A DNA stretch of 64,000 nt from Marinibaculum pumilum. GTDB taxonomy: Bacteria; Pseudomonadota; Alphaproteobacteria; Ferrovibrionales; Ferrovibrionaceae. The notes under the pieces are model-generated. The model made no database searches and had not been told where the DNA came from. It was given only the letters and a program-made list of their open reading frames with translations. Below, piece after piece: positions 8,634 through 16,776 of the stretch. A program made the position numbers and the translations under genes. The stretch covers positions 62,001 to 126,000 of the forward strand of contig NZ_JBHRTR010000020.1 in assembly GCF_042646425.1 (NCBI RefSeq), in the 5' to 3' direction. How positions within the stretch are numbered: position 1 is the first letter of the stretch; each line of letters opens with the position of its first letter.

Positions 8634-9590
8634 TCAGGCGGCGGAGGCCGGGGCCGGCGGGAAGCGGCGCAGCGCCTCGTCGGCCAGGGCCTTCAGCTGC
8701 CGGTTCAGCCACAGGTCGTTGTCGATATTGCCGGCGCCGGTGCCGCACAGGCTCTTGAAATGGGCATATTCGATGTCCCAGGTCGGGTCCGGCTGCACCA
8801 GGGTCTCCGCCCGCTCGTCCGGCCGCCCGGCGGGCACCTTGCGGTCGCGCACGGTCAGGGTGGAGGGGCCCCACTTGCACAAGGATTCGATATGCGCCGA
8901 GCCCTTCTCGGCAAAGATGTCCGTGGTGTGGTGGTTGCGCCACGACATCAGGGTCATCTCCAGCTCCAGCCGGGGCCCGCGGCCCTGCTGCGGCTCGCCG
9001 CCGACGACGACATGGTCGAAGGCGCGGTTCTCGAACCGGTCGGCGGAGATGATGCGGAAGTCGTAGTCCGGCCGTTCGAACCAGAACAGCAGGGTGTCCA
9101 GCAGGTGCGAGCCCAGGTCCGGCAGCACGCCGGACCCCTGGTCCCGCCATTCGGAATTCCGCACCAGCCGGGCGGTGCCGTTGCCGTAGAACATCCGGCA
9201 GCGGTAGATCTCGCCCAGTTCCCCCGAATCCAGCACCCGCTTCATGTTCACGAAATGCGGTTCGAAGCGGTGGTTGTAGGCGGTGTAGCAGGTCGCGCCG
9301 GTCTTCTGCGCCAGCGCCTTCAGGCGGAGCAGGTCGTCTTCGCTGTCGGCGAAAAGCGGCTTCTCCACCAGGACATGCTTGCCGTTCTCCAGCAGGTAGC
9401 TGAGCAGCGGCAGCTTGACCTCGTCCGGGGTGCAGACCAGGGCCGCGTCGTAGCGGTCCAGGGGCACCTCCTCGACCCGCCTGAAATCGGCTTCCGGCTT
9501 CACCGGATCCACGGTCGCGACATTGTCGGGACCCGCCGCCTTGATCCGCTTCGGCCCCTGCACACCCAGGCCGATCGTGATGCACCGCAT
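8634..9590 (-). CDS. Gfo/Idh/MocA family oxidoreductase
   Basis: This 318-residue protein has a Rossmann start (TIGLGVQGPKRI), the family-diagnostic EKP (HVLVEKPLF near 74), YNHRFEP and DLGSHLLDTLL, which belongs to the conserved substrate-site helix. These enzymes oxidise or reduce sugar hydroxyls using NAD(P), often making 3-keto sugars from nucleotide sugars. It lies next to the unusual sugar dehydrogenase homologue, so the two may act in sequence. The N-terminal domain is shorter than usual between beta-1 and EKP. Confidence 0.85.
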   Translation of the reverse strand: MRCITIGLGVQGPKRIKAAGPDNVATVDPVKPEADFRRVEEVPLDRYDAALVCTPDEVKLPLLSYLLENGKHVLVEKPLFADSEDDLLRLKALAQKTGATCYTAYNHRFEPHFVNMKRVLDSGELGEIYRCRMFYGNGTARLVRNSEWRDQGSGVLPDLGSHLLDTLLFWFERPDYDFRIISADRFENRAFDHVVVGGEPQQGRGPRLELEMTLMSWRNHHTTDIFAEKGSAHIESLCKWGPSTLTVRDRKVPAGRPDERAETLVQPDPTWDIEYAHFKSLCGTGAGNIDNDLWLNRQLKALADEALRRFPPAPASAA

Positions 9591-9615
9591 GCTGCTGCTC
9601 TCCCGCCCCCTGGGA

Positions 9616-11175
9616 TCAGGCGTACTTGATCGCCCGTTCCACCGCGTCGATCTTCTGCATCACGTCGCGGGTGGTGATCGGGATATTGCCGTCGCGCTCG
9701 CATTCCATGCCGGCGGCGAAGCTGCCCAGGATGGCGCCGATCACCTCGCTGCCGGTGGTGACCATCGACATGGTGGCATAGGCCACTAGGGCGTCGCCGG
9801 CGCCGACGGGATCCACCGCGCGGTCGCAGAAGCTCTCGATGGTGAAGAACGACCGCGCGTCCTGCGCCGGCCGGTCGCGGAAGGTGATCATGCCGCGATC
9901 GCCCAGCTTCAGCATCAGGGTCTTGCATTCCGCCCGGGTGAACAGCTCAACCCCCAGCGGCCGCACGACACTGTCCTGGTCGGCCAGCGCGAAGCGCGCC
10001 TCGCGCTCGTTCGGGGTGATCAGGTCGAAGCCGCGGAAGTCCAGGATGTTGCCCCAGCGGCTGGCGACCTGGCTGTCGGCGACCTTGAAGGCGCCTTCCG
10101 GGATCGCCTCGATCAGCTCCGGGATCGTGTGCTTGTTGAAGATGCCGTGGCGGAAGTCGGAGAACACCACGGCATCCGCCTTCTCCCGCTGGATCTGCTC
10201 GCAGAGCTGGCGGAGGATCTTCTCGGAGATCGAGCGGTTGTCCAGGGTGTCGATCTTCAGCAGGCGGTAGTTGCCGACGACGATCGCGTTCTTGTTGGTG
10301 GTGGGCCGGGTCGGATCGACGATCGCGGCGCAGGTGATGCCCTGCGCCTCCAGGTCCTTCAGCACCATCTCCTTCTGCGGGTCGTCGCCCAGCACGGTGG
10401 AGAACACCACCTGCGCGCCTGCCGCCCGCATATGCTTCGCCACCACGGCGGCGCCGCCGATGAAGTCCTGCTTCTCCTCGAAGCGGACGCTCATCGTCGG
10501 CGTCTTGGTCATGCCGCCGATCATCGAGCAGTGGGTGTAGCTGTCGATGATGGTGTCGCCCAGCAGGTGGACCCGGCTGCCGTCGAACTTCAGCACCGCC
10601 TCGCGCAGGTCGTTGAAGGTCAGCCCCTCGCCGTCCATCAGCACCATCAGCTTCTCGTGCGCGATGTTCGGCGGCGAGGTCTCGATGATGTTGGAGGAGG
10701 AATAGACGATGTCGCCCGGCGTGTAGATCATCTCGCCGCCGTAGGATTCGACGATATCCGCCTCCTCCTGCGTCTTCGGCGTCAGCTTGCCGTCGACATA
10801 CTCGTAGCCCTTCGCGAAATAGTCCGGCTGGATCCGCTTCAGGTTGGAGATCGGCGTCGGATCCTTGTCGATCACCACATAGTCGACCATCTCGAAGGCC
10901 GCGAGGTTGATCGCCCGCAGTTCCTCCGGCACGTAGGGCCGGACATTGGCCTTCATGATGTGCTCGTCGGCGGTGACGGTGACCACCAGCAGGTCGCCCT
11001 TCGACTTGGCGTACAGCAGGTGGCGGACATGGCCCGGATGGACGATGTCGAACACGCCGTGGCACATGATCACCTTCTTCGCCCGCGGCCGCGGGCCGAT
11101 GATCTCGATCAGTTCTTCCGGCGTCTTCACCTTGCGCCGGTACTGGAACATGCTGTCGGCGTCCATTTGCGACAT
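9616..11175 (-). CDS. Bifunctional nucleotidyltransferase-PfkB kinase with reversed HldE domain order
   Basis: The N-terminal domain is a cytidylyltransferase-like adenylyl- or cytidylyltransferase with the nucleotide-binding HGVFDIVHPGH (HxGH pair near residues 46-49). The C-terminal 300 residues are a PfkB (ribokinase-family) sugar kinase with the GAGD anion hole and catalytic Asp at 458-461. HldE of heptose synthesis has the same two domains in the opposite order (kinase first). The product is probably an NDP-heptose or related NDP-polyol, fitting the SIS and GmhB-type genes 2-4 kb upstream in the operon. The start is uncertain: ATG 11175 follows GGAGG closely, with ATG 11166 and TTG 11184 as alternatives. 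Confidence 0.82.
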   Translation of the reverse strand: MSQMDADSMFQYRRKVKTPEELIEIIGPRPRAKKVIMCHGVFDIVHPGHVRHLLYAKSKGDLLVVTVTADEHIMKANVRPYVPEELRAINLAAFEMVDYVVIDKDPTPISNLKRIQPDYFAKGYEYVDGKLTPKTQEEADIVESYGGEMIYTPGDIVYSSSNIIETSPPNIAHEKLMVLMDGEGLTFNDLREAVLKFDGSRVHLLGDTIIDSYTHCSMIGGMTKTPTMSVRFEEKQDFIGGAAVVAKHMRAAGAQVVFSTVLGDDPQKEMVLKDLEAQGITCAAIVDPTRPTTNKNAIVVGNYRLLKIDTLDNRSISEKILRQLCEQIQREKADAVVFSDFRHGIFNKHTIPELIEAIPEGAFKVADSQVASRWGNILDFRGFDLITPNEREARFALADQDSVVRPLGVELFTRAECKTLMLKLGDRGMITFRDRPAQDARSFFTIESFCDRAVDPVGAGDALVAYATMSMVTTGSEVIGAILGSFAAGMECERDGNIPITTRDVMQKIDAVERAIKYA

Positions 11176-11231
11176 CGCCTCCAAGCTCTCTATCTCGTTA
11201 TGGTCTTGTTCGGGATCGGGCTGCGCCGCCC

Positions 11232-12248
11232 TCAGGACGGCGCGTTGCCCTTGTCAGCGAGGGTCTCGAACCAGGTCTTGGTCGCCTTCGCGATCGAGTC
11301 GGGATCCCACAGCGGGGCCTCGCGCCAGTAGTCGATGTTCGCGACCACCTTTGCGACCCCTTCCTCGAAACTCACTTCCGGCTTCCAGCCCAGGTCGCGC
11401 TGGATCTTGGCAATGTCCGCATGGGTCACGTCCGGTTCGCCCGGACGCTTCGGGATATGCACCGCCTCGCCCTGCAGCAGCGCGACCAGCCGGTTCACCG
11501 ACTGCGGGTTGCCGGCGCCCAGGTTCCAGACCTGGCCGACCTTCTCGGTCCGGGCCGCGGCCCAGAACGCCTTCGCCACGTCGGTGACGAACAGGAAGTC
11601 GCGCCGCTGGGTGCCGTCGCCGACCACCGTGAAGGGCTTGCCCGCCAGCTTCTGGCGCAGGAACACGCCGAACACCGCGCCATAGGCGCCGGAGGTGCGC
11701 GACCGCGTGCCATAGGCATTGAAGATGCGGACCGAGTTCACCGGCAGGTGGTAGACGTCGTGCCAGTGGAACACCGCCATCTCGCCCTGGTACTTCGACA
11801 GGGCGTAGGGATATTCCGGCCGGATCGGATGGTTCTCGTCGGTCGGCGTCTGCGCCAGCCCGTAGCAGGACGACGAGGCCGCATAGACGAACTTCTTCAC
11901 GGTGCCGGCGGCGCGGGCGGCCTCCAGCATGTGGACGGTGCCCATCACGTTCGCGGACATGTACTCCATCGGCCGCTCGATCGACGGCACGATGTCGCCG
12001 ATGCCGGCGAAATGGACCACGTAGGAGGCGCCCTCGAACAGCTTGTCGCCGGGCTGGACGGCGCGGATGTCGCGCTCGTCCAGCACCACGTCCGGGTTGC
12101 CGGCATGCTGCTCCAGGTTGGCGGCGCGGCCGCCCACCATGTTGTCGACCACATGCACCCGGTAGCCGTCGGCGACGCAGAGGTCGACCATGTGGCTGCC
12201 GATGAAGCCTGCGCCGCCGGTGACGACGACGAGGGGCTTTTCCGCCAT
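11232..12248 (-). CDS. NAD-dependent epimerase/dehydratase (UDP-glucose 4-epimerase-like)
   Basis: This 338-residue extended SDR has TGGAGFIGSHM near residue 10 and the complete catalytic set ASSSCYG and YPYALSK (YxxxK). VRIFNAYGTRSRTSGAYGAVFGVF matches the substrate loop of UDP-glucose and UDP-glucuronate epimerases. It probably epimerises or decarboxylates a nucleotide sugar. It lies 15 bases downstream of another SDR gene (ends 12264), as a tandem pair of related but divergent paralogues. Confidence 0.87.
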   Translation of the reverse strand: MAEKPLVVVTGGAGFIGSHMVDLCVADGYRVHVVDNMVGGRAANLEQHAGNPDVVLDERDIRAVQPGDKLFEGASYVVHFAGIGDIVPSIERPMEYMSANVMGTVHMLEAARAAGTVKKFVYAASSSCYGLAQTPTDENHPIRPEYPYALSKYQGEMAVFHWHDVYHLPVNSVRIFNAYGTRSRTSGAYGAVFGVFLRQKLAGKPFTVVGDGTQRRDFLFVTDVAKAFWAAARTEKVGQVWNLGAGNPQSVNRLVALLQGEAVHIPKRPGEPDVTHADIAKIQRDLGWKPEVSFEEGVAKVVANIDYWREAPLWDPDSIAKATKTWFETLADKGNAPS

Positions 12249-12263
12249 TCTATCGACCCCGCC

Positions 12264-13268
12264 CTACATGATGCCCTTGGACTTGAGCACCTTCACGTTG
12301 TGGTAGCCCTCGTCCGTCATGGAATTCGGCAGCTTGCCTTCCTTGAAGGCCTTGCACAGGTCGCGCACCGCGTCGCCGATATTGCGCTTCGGGGTGAAGC
12401 CCAGCTTCTGCTGGATCTTGGTGGAGGTGATCCGGTAGGAGCGGATGTCGTTGGTCGGCGTATGCTCGATCTCGATCGGCGCCCGGTCCGGGAACTCCTC
12501 CTCCACGACCTTCTTCACCTCCAGCGCGATATCGTCGATCGACTGGTTCTCGTAGCCGGCGTTGAAGGTCTCGCCCTGGATCTTCTCGTCCTCCAGGGTC
12601 AGCAGCAGCTTGTACAGGTCGCACATGTCCTGGACATGCAGGTTCGGGCGCTGCTGGGAGCCGCCGAAGACGACGATCTTGCCGTTGTTCACCGCATGGT
12701 TGGTCAGGATGTTGACCGACAGGTCCAGCCGCTGGCGGGGCGAATAGCCGCACAGGGTGGCGGGGCGGATGGTGACGCAGGTGAAGCTGTCATCGGCATG
12801 CTTGAACAGCAGCGGCTCGCACTTGCCCTTGTACTCGTTGTACAGGCTGACCGGCTTCAGCGGATGCTCCTCGGTCACCTCCGGGGCGTCGGACACGCCG
12901 TAGACGGAGGAGGAGGAGGCGTAGATGAAGCGGTGCACGCCCTGCTCCTTCGCCGCCTTCACCATCGGCTCGAAGCAGTCGTAGTTGATCGTCTTCGACA
13001 GGTCCTCGTTCAGCTCGTAGCCGGCGTCGTTGGAGATGCAGCCCAGCGAGATCACCGCATCGATCCCCCACAGGTTCTCCTTCAGGAACTTCGTGTCGCG
13101 GATATCGCCCTGCACGATCTTCAGGCGGTCCTGCGGCTTCAGCTCGCAGCCGTAGTACATCGTGTCGTAGACCAGCACGTTGTAGCCGAGCTCCAGCAGC
13201 TGCGGCGTCAGCAGGGTCCCGACATAGCCGGCGCCGCCGGTGATCAGCACGTTCCGAATGGGCTTCAC
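12264..13268 (-). CDS. NAD-dependent epimerase/dehydratase
   Basis: This 334-residue extended SDR has the motif LITGGAGYVGTLL near residue 8, ASSSSVYG, and a YxxxK as Tyr-Asn-Glu-Tyr-Lys in VSLYNEYKG. It is of the WcaG/RfbB-related type often found with heptose or deoxysugar genes. A 186-base gap with two hairpins separates it from the upstream transaldolase fusion gene, the largest untranslated gap inside the long operon, so it may start a sub-operon. Substrate not determinable. Confidence 0.86.
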   Translation of the reverse strand: MKPIRNVLITGGAGYVGTLLTPQLLELGYNVLVYDTMYYGCELKPQDRLKIVQGDIRDTKFLKENLWGIDAVISLGCISNDAGYELNEDLSKTINYDCFEPMVKAAKEQGVHRFIYASSSSVYGVSDAPEVTEEHPLKPVSLYNEYKGKCEPLLFKHADDSFTCVTIRPATLCGYSPRQRLDLSVNILTNHAVNNGKIVVFGGSQQRPNLHVQDMCDLYKLLLTLEDEKIQGETFNAGYENQSIDDIALEVKKVVEEEFPDRAPIEIEHTPTNDIRSYRITSTKIQQKLGFTPKRNIGDAVRDLCKAFKEGKLPNSMTDEGYHNVKVLKSKGIM

Positions 13269-13335
13269 GTTCGTCTTCCTTCACGGGATCGCCGCGGACC
13301 GGTCCGACCGGCGGCGGCGCAGGGCTTGCAGTCAG

Positions 13336-13399
13336 GGGCGCGGCGACCGCGCCCGGCGTCAGGCTCCCGGCCGGGCGGCCGGGGCCACCCGTCGGGAGC
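13336..13399 (-). other. Two GC-rich hairpins in the largest gap of the long operon
   Basis: In the 186-base gap 13269-13454, GGGCGCGG and CCGCGCCC (13336-13354) form an 8-bp stem with a 3-base loop. GCTCCCG and CGGGAGC (13363-13369 and 13393-13399) can form a second stem. No T-run follows, so these are not canonical intrinsic terminators. They could mark a processing, pausing or partial termination point between the transaldolase fusion and the next SDR gene. Confidence 0.45.
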
Positions 13400-13454
13400 G
13401 ATCAGGGGAGGGGGCGGTTCCGGCCGGCGCCGCCCCGGATGGCAGGACCGAGGG

Positions 13455-14780
13455 CTACTCGGCGGCCTCGGCCTTGCCGGTCTCGATGCTGTAGCCGGCC
13501 GCCGTGGCGTCCTTGTGGAACATCTCCACCGTCTCCAGGGAGAAGGCGTCGAGGTCCTTGCCGACGGTCTTCAGCTTGCCGAGGATGTCGTTGGTCACGG
13601 TGATGATGCCGCAGCCGACCTCGTCCGCCTGGATGATGTTCAGCACCTCGCGCGGGCTGGCCCACAGGAGCTCGGCCTTCGGCCGCGCCTTCAGCACCTC
13701 GTGGCATTCCTTCATCAGCGGCACCGGGTCGACGCCGGCATCGGCCACCCGGCCGGCGAAGACGGAGACGATCGCCGGCGTCTCCGGCGCCAGGGCCTCC
13801 GCGATCGCCTTCACCTGGTCGACGGTGAAGACCGCGGTGATGTTCAGCACCACGCCGGCCTTCGACAGCTTCGCGATCACCGGGCCGGTGAAGACGCCGC
13901 GGGTGTTGGTGACCGGGATCTTGACGTTGACGTTGTGGCCCCAGGTCGCGATCTCGCGGCCCTGGGCCTCCATCTCGTCCAGCTCGTCGGCGAACACCTC
14001 GAAGGAGATCGGCCGGTCCGGGATCGCCTCCAGCACCTGCTTGGCGAAGGCCTTGTAGTCGGTCACGCCGGCCTTCTTCATCAGGGTCGGGTTCGTGGTG
14101 AAGCCCTTGATGTGCGGCTGGGCGTACATTTCCTTCATGCCGGCCAGGTCGGCCCCGTCGGCGAAGATCTTGACCTTCAGGTCTTTCAGGTTGGGCATCG
14201 TCCGCGCTCCTCGCTTTTCGGCTCTGCGGCCTTTCCGCTTGCGCCAGTCCTCGGCGGTCAAACTCAAGATGATGTCGGCGGCCTGCAGCAGGTCCGCGCA
14301 GACGGCGTCCGGCACCTTCAGGGGCGGTTCCGGCCAGCCGTGGTTCACCAGGATCGTGTAGCAGCCGGCATTCTGGCCGGCGCCGACGTCGCGCCAGCGG
14401 TCGCCGACCATGATGCTGGCGTCCAGGTCGATGTCGAATTCCCGCGCCGCCTCCAGCAGCATTCCGGGCTTCGGCTTGTAGCAGGTGCAGGCCGGGCCGT
14501 CCTCTTCCCAGCACACCTTGATCGCATCCAGCGGCAATTCGGCGCGGAGCCGGTCGTGCATCGCCTCCACCGTCTGGCGCGGCTGGATGCCGCGGGCGAC
14601 GTCCGGCTGGTTGGTGGCGACGATCAGCAGCCAGCCGGCCTCCTTCAGCCGCTGGCAGGCCTCCGCCACGCCCTGCATGATCTCGAACTGGCTGAGATCC
14701 AGCGGCGGGCGCGGCTTGCCGTCGGCAAGGAAGGCCCGGTTCAGGACCCCGTCACGGTCGAGGAAAACGGCGCGCTTCAT
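13455..14780 (-). CDS. GmhB-type HAD phosphatase fused in frame to a transaldolase-like domain
   Basis: One frame of 441 residues runs from the ATG at 14780 with no stop. Residues 1-180 are a HAD phosphatase of the GmhB/HisB type: FLDRDGVLN (Asp8 nucleophile, Asp10), ATNQPDVARG, and CTCYKPKPGML, close to the GmhB Cys-rich KPKPGM loop. A basic linker (about 180-194) leads to a 247-residue transaldolase or fructose-6-phosphate aldolase-like domain starting MPNLKDLKVKIFADGA, with the Schiff-base Lys in NVKIPVTN (about residue 287) and FTTNPT. An internal ATG at 14198 has a good ribosome-binding site, so a free aldolase may also be made. The phosphatase would act on a sugar bisphosphate, the second domain on keto-sugar phosphates such as sedoheptulose 7-phosphate. 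Confidence 0.8.
   Translation of the reverse strand: MKRAVFLDRDGVLNRAFLADGKPRPPLDLSQFEIMQGVAEACQRLKEAGWLLIVATNQPDVARGIQPRQTVEAMHDRLRAELPLDAIKVCWEEDGPACTCYKPKPGMLLEAAREFDIDLDASIMVGDRWRDVGAGQNAGCYTILVNHGWPEPPLKVPDAVCADLLQAADIILSLTAEDWRKRKGRRAEKRGARTMPNLKDLKVKIFADGADLAGMKEMYAQPHIKGFTTNPTLMKKAGVTDYKAFAKQVLEAIPDRPISFEVFADELDEMEAQGREIATWGHNVNVKIPVTNTRGVFTGPVIAKLSKAGVVLNITAVFTVDQVKAIAEALAPETPAIVSVFAGRVADAGVDPVPLMKECHEVLKARPKAELLWASPREVLNIIQADEVGCGIITVTNDILGKLKTVGKDLDAFSLETVEMFHKDATAAGYSIETGKAEAAE
14196..14212 (-). promoter_or_regulatory. Internal ribosome-binding site and start for the transaldolase domain
   Basis: GAGGAG (complement of 14207-14212) lies 8 bases before an in-frame ATG (complement of 14196-14198) that begins the transaldolase-like domain. 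This is an optimal arrangement inside an open frame. It suggests either a recent loss of the stop codon between two genes or dual translation products. Confidence 0.55.
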
Positions 14781-14821
14781 CGGGCGCTTTCCTTCCCTGT
14801 CGCTGCGAAGTCCGGCCGGGC

Positions 14822-15442
14822 TCAGCCGGCCGCCGCGACCGCCGGCTGCGTCGCGCTCTCCCACTTCGTGCCCTTGGTCTGCAGCACCGGGTGGGAGACC
14901 AGGCAGTGCCAGACGACCGCCTGGAAGGCTTCCGAATGCGGGGTGATCCGCTCCGGCACGGGCGCCGGCACCACGACCACCGCGTCGCCCACCTTGGCGG
15001 TGTAGCCGGTGGAGCGGCCGACGATGCCGAAGATCTTCATCCTGCGGGCCTGCGCCTCCTGCACCGCCTTCACCAGGTTGGCGCTGATGTTGCGCTCCGC
15101 ATCGCCGCCGCCGACGGAGAAGACCAGGATCGCATCCTTCTCGTTCGCCTTCGACACCGCCATCCAGGCGGCGAAGACCGTGTCCCAGCCCTCGTCGTTG
15201 GTGCGGGCGGTCAGCTCCGACACGTTGTCGGTGGGGGCATAGGCCTCCACCCCGCAGAGCTTGCGGAAGTCGTTCACCGCATGGCCGCAATTGCCGGCCG
15301 ATCCGCCGACACCCAGCAGGAACAGGCGGCCGCCGCCCTCCCGCACCGCGGCGATCCCCTCGGCGATCTTCTCGATCATGCCGGTGTCGATCTCGCTCGC
15401 GATCTGCGCGGCTTCCTTCATGTATGTGGCTGCATGGCCCAT
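14822..15442 (-). CDS. SIS-domain sugar phosphate isomerase, GmhA-like
   Basis: This 206-residue SIS protein has GVGGSAGNCGHAVNDF at 44-59, the counterpart of the GNGGSA phosphate-binding loop of sedoheptulose-7-phosphate isomerase GmhA. ILVFSVGGGDAERNISANL is the second conserved Ser-rich strand, here with Val-Gly in place of the usual SxSG. The ATG at 15442 has GGGAG 8 bases upstream and was preferred to an earlier frame opening. It sits directly before the GmhB-type fusion gene, consistent with a heptose-phosphate pathway. Sugar specificity is inferred. Confidence 0.82.
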   Translation of the reverse strand: MGHAATYMKEAAQIASEIDTGMIEKIAEGIAAVREGGGRLFLLGVGGSAGNCGHAVNDFRKLCGVEAYAPTDNVSELTARTNDEGWDTVFAAWMAVSKANEKDAILVFSVGGGDAERNISANLVKAVQEAQARRMKIFGIVGRSTGYTAKVGDAVVVVPAPVPERITPHSEAFQAVVWHCLVSHPVLQTKGTKWESATQPAVAAAG

Positions 15443-15500
15443 TGTGTCATCTCCCGACCGAAGAACCGTTGTCCGCAATCCCGCCCGCCGGCCACGCGCC

Positions 15501-16739
15501 TCAATCCGGCGCGTCGCAGGCCCAGTACCTGTCGATGGTCGCGATCAGCGACCGCACCTGCGCATCCTCCGGCACCGGCGCCCCGGTGCCCGAGGGCAGC
15601 AGGAATTCCTGCCCCAGGGTGAGCCGGGCACCGCTGCGCGGCAATGACACATGTTCATCCGTTTCCACCGGACGGCGATGGTCCCGGGTCAGCCGCCGCA
15701 GCGCCCGATGCCCGATGCTCGCCCCGCGGCGGCGCAGCGCAGCACCGCGGCCGGGCCGCCAGGGCCGCAGATGCCGGCCACGCGCCCGGCCCGCGCCGCG
15801 CGCCCATTTCCGCCACACCGCGGCCAGTGCCTCGCCGTCGGCCGCCCTGCCCCGCCGCGCCGCGATCAGGTCGTCGACCGCGCCGGACGACAGGAAGCCG
15901 CCCAGGTAGCGCAGCAGCAGCAGGTCGAAGCGCGCCGCTTCGGGCCCGTCGCCGGGCACCGCCAGCACCTGCGCCAGGATGCCGTCGCGGAAGCTGCGCA
16001 TGCCGTCGACCAGGCGCATCGGCCGCCGCGCCATGATCTCATGCGGATGCCAGTCGCTGAACCCCGGCAGGTCGACGACAAACCGCCCGTAGCCCCATTC
16101 GTTCCGCCGGCCGATCGGCCCGGCCGCCGCGCTGGCCACCGACAGCCAGAGCTCCTGCCACAGCGGCTCCGCCTCCGCCGGCATGGCGGCGAAGGCCGCC
16201 TGCAGCGCCGGCCGCCGGTAGACCGCGTAGAACGGCGCCTCGTAGGCGGCGAACAGCGCCTCCAGCCGGGTCCAGCGGTCCGCCGCGGAAAGGTCGTCCC
16301 GCCAGTAGGCCGCCGATTCCAGCGCCAGGCCGTCCGGCCGCTCCGCCAGGTAGAAGGACCGCCCCTGCACCGCGACCCGGCCATCGTCCGGATGCGCCGC
16401 CAGCTCCGCGACCGCCGCGTCCAGGGCCTCCGGCACCACCAGGTCGTCGTCGGCACAGAAGGAGGCGGTGTCGCCTTCCGCCGCGGCGGCCAGGGCGCCG
16501 TACTTCACGAAGGCCGGCATCTCCTCCGGGAAGTCCAGCAGCTCGACCGCCAGCCTGCCCGCCACCGCCGCCACGGCCTGCCGGTTCGCGGCCCGGTTCT
16601 CCGGCCGGCTGGAATCGCCGACCAGGACCTCCGCTGCCAGCGGCCCGGCGGCACCGTCCGGGCCGCCCGCCAGGAAGCGCAGCAGCCGCGCCAGCTCCCG
16701 CGGGCGGTTGTAGGTCGGGATCAGCAGCTGGTGCCGCAT
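15501..16739 (-). CDS. TIGR00180-type glycosyltransferase
   Basis: This 412-residue protein starts RHQLLIPTYNRPRELARLLRF and has a CADDDLVVPEALD acidic motif near 100, as in the TIGR00180 glycosyltransferase domain. It resembles the protein encoded at 34107-35510 on the other strand (VPTYNRPHELTALMNYL and CADDDLILVDGL). The C-terminus is very Arg-rich. It probably adds one residue of the glycan. It is separated by 58 bases from the SIS gene. Confidence 0.78.
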   Translation of the reverse strand: MRHQLLIPTYNRPRELARLLRFLAGGPDGAAGPLAAEVLVGDSSRPENRAANRQAVAAVAGRLAVELLDFPEEMPAFVKYGALAAAAEGDTASFCADDDLVVPEALDAAVAELAAHPDDGRVAVQGRSFYLAERPDGLALESAAYWRDDLSAADRWTRLEALFAAYEAPFYAVYRRPALQAAFAAMPAEAEPLWQELWLSVASAAAGPIGRRNEWGYGRFVVDLPGFSDWHPHEIMARRPMRLVDGMRSFRDGILAQVLAVPGDGPEAARFDLLLLRYLGGFLSSGAVDDLIAARRGRAADGEALAAVWRKWARGAGRARGRHLRPWRPGRGAALRRRGASIGHRALRRLTRDHRRPVETDEHVSLPRSGARLTLGQEFLLPSGTGAPVPEDAQVRSLIATIDRYWACDAPD

Positions 16740-16776
16740 CCCGCCCCCCGGCGCGCTCCCCGGCCCCGATGGGCCG

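Noticed and set aside
7264..9585. A single 773-codon frame suggesting fusion of the dehydrogenase homologue with an upstream domain
   Set aside because: The upstream half is a shadow of the Gfo/Idh gene in another frame; the real gene starts at ATG 8583.
11421..15005. Very long open frame on the + strand (about 1,190 codons)
   Set aside because: It lies antisense to five well-supported genes with recognisable catalytic motifs, and its translation is Arg/Gln/His-rich low-complexity sequence. It is a by-product of high G+C codon bias. The same holds for + frames near 1310-3451, 18462-20357 and 48951-51599.
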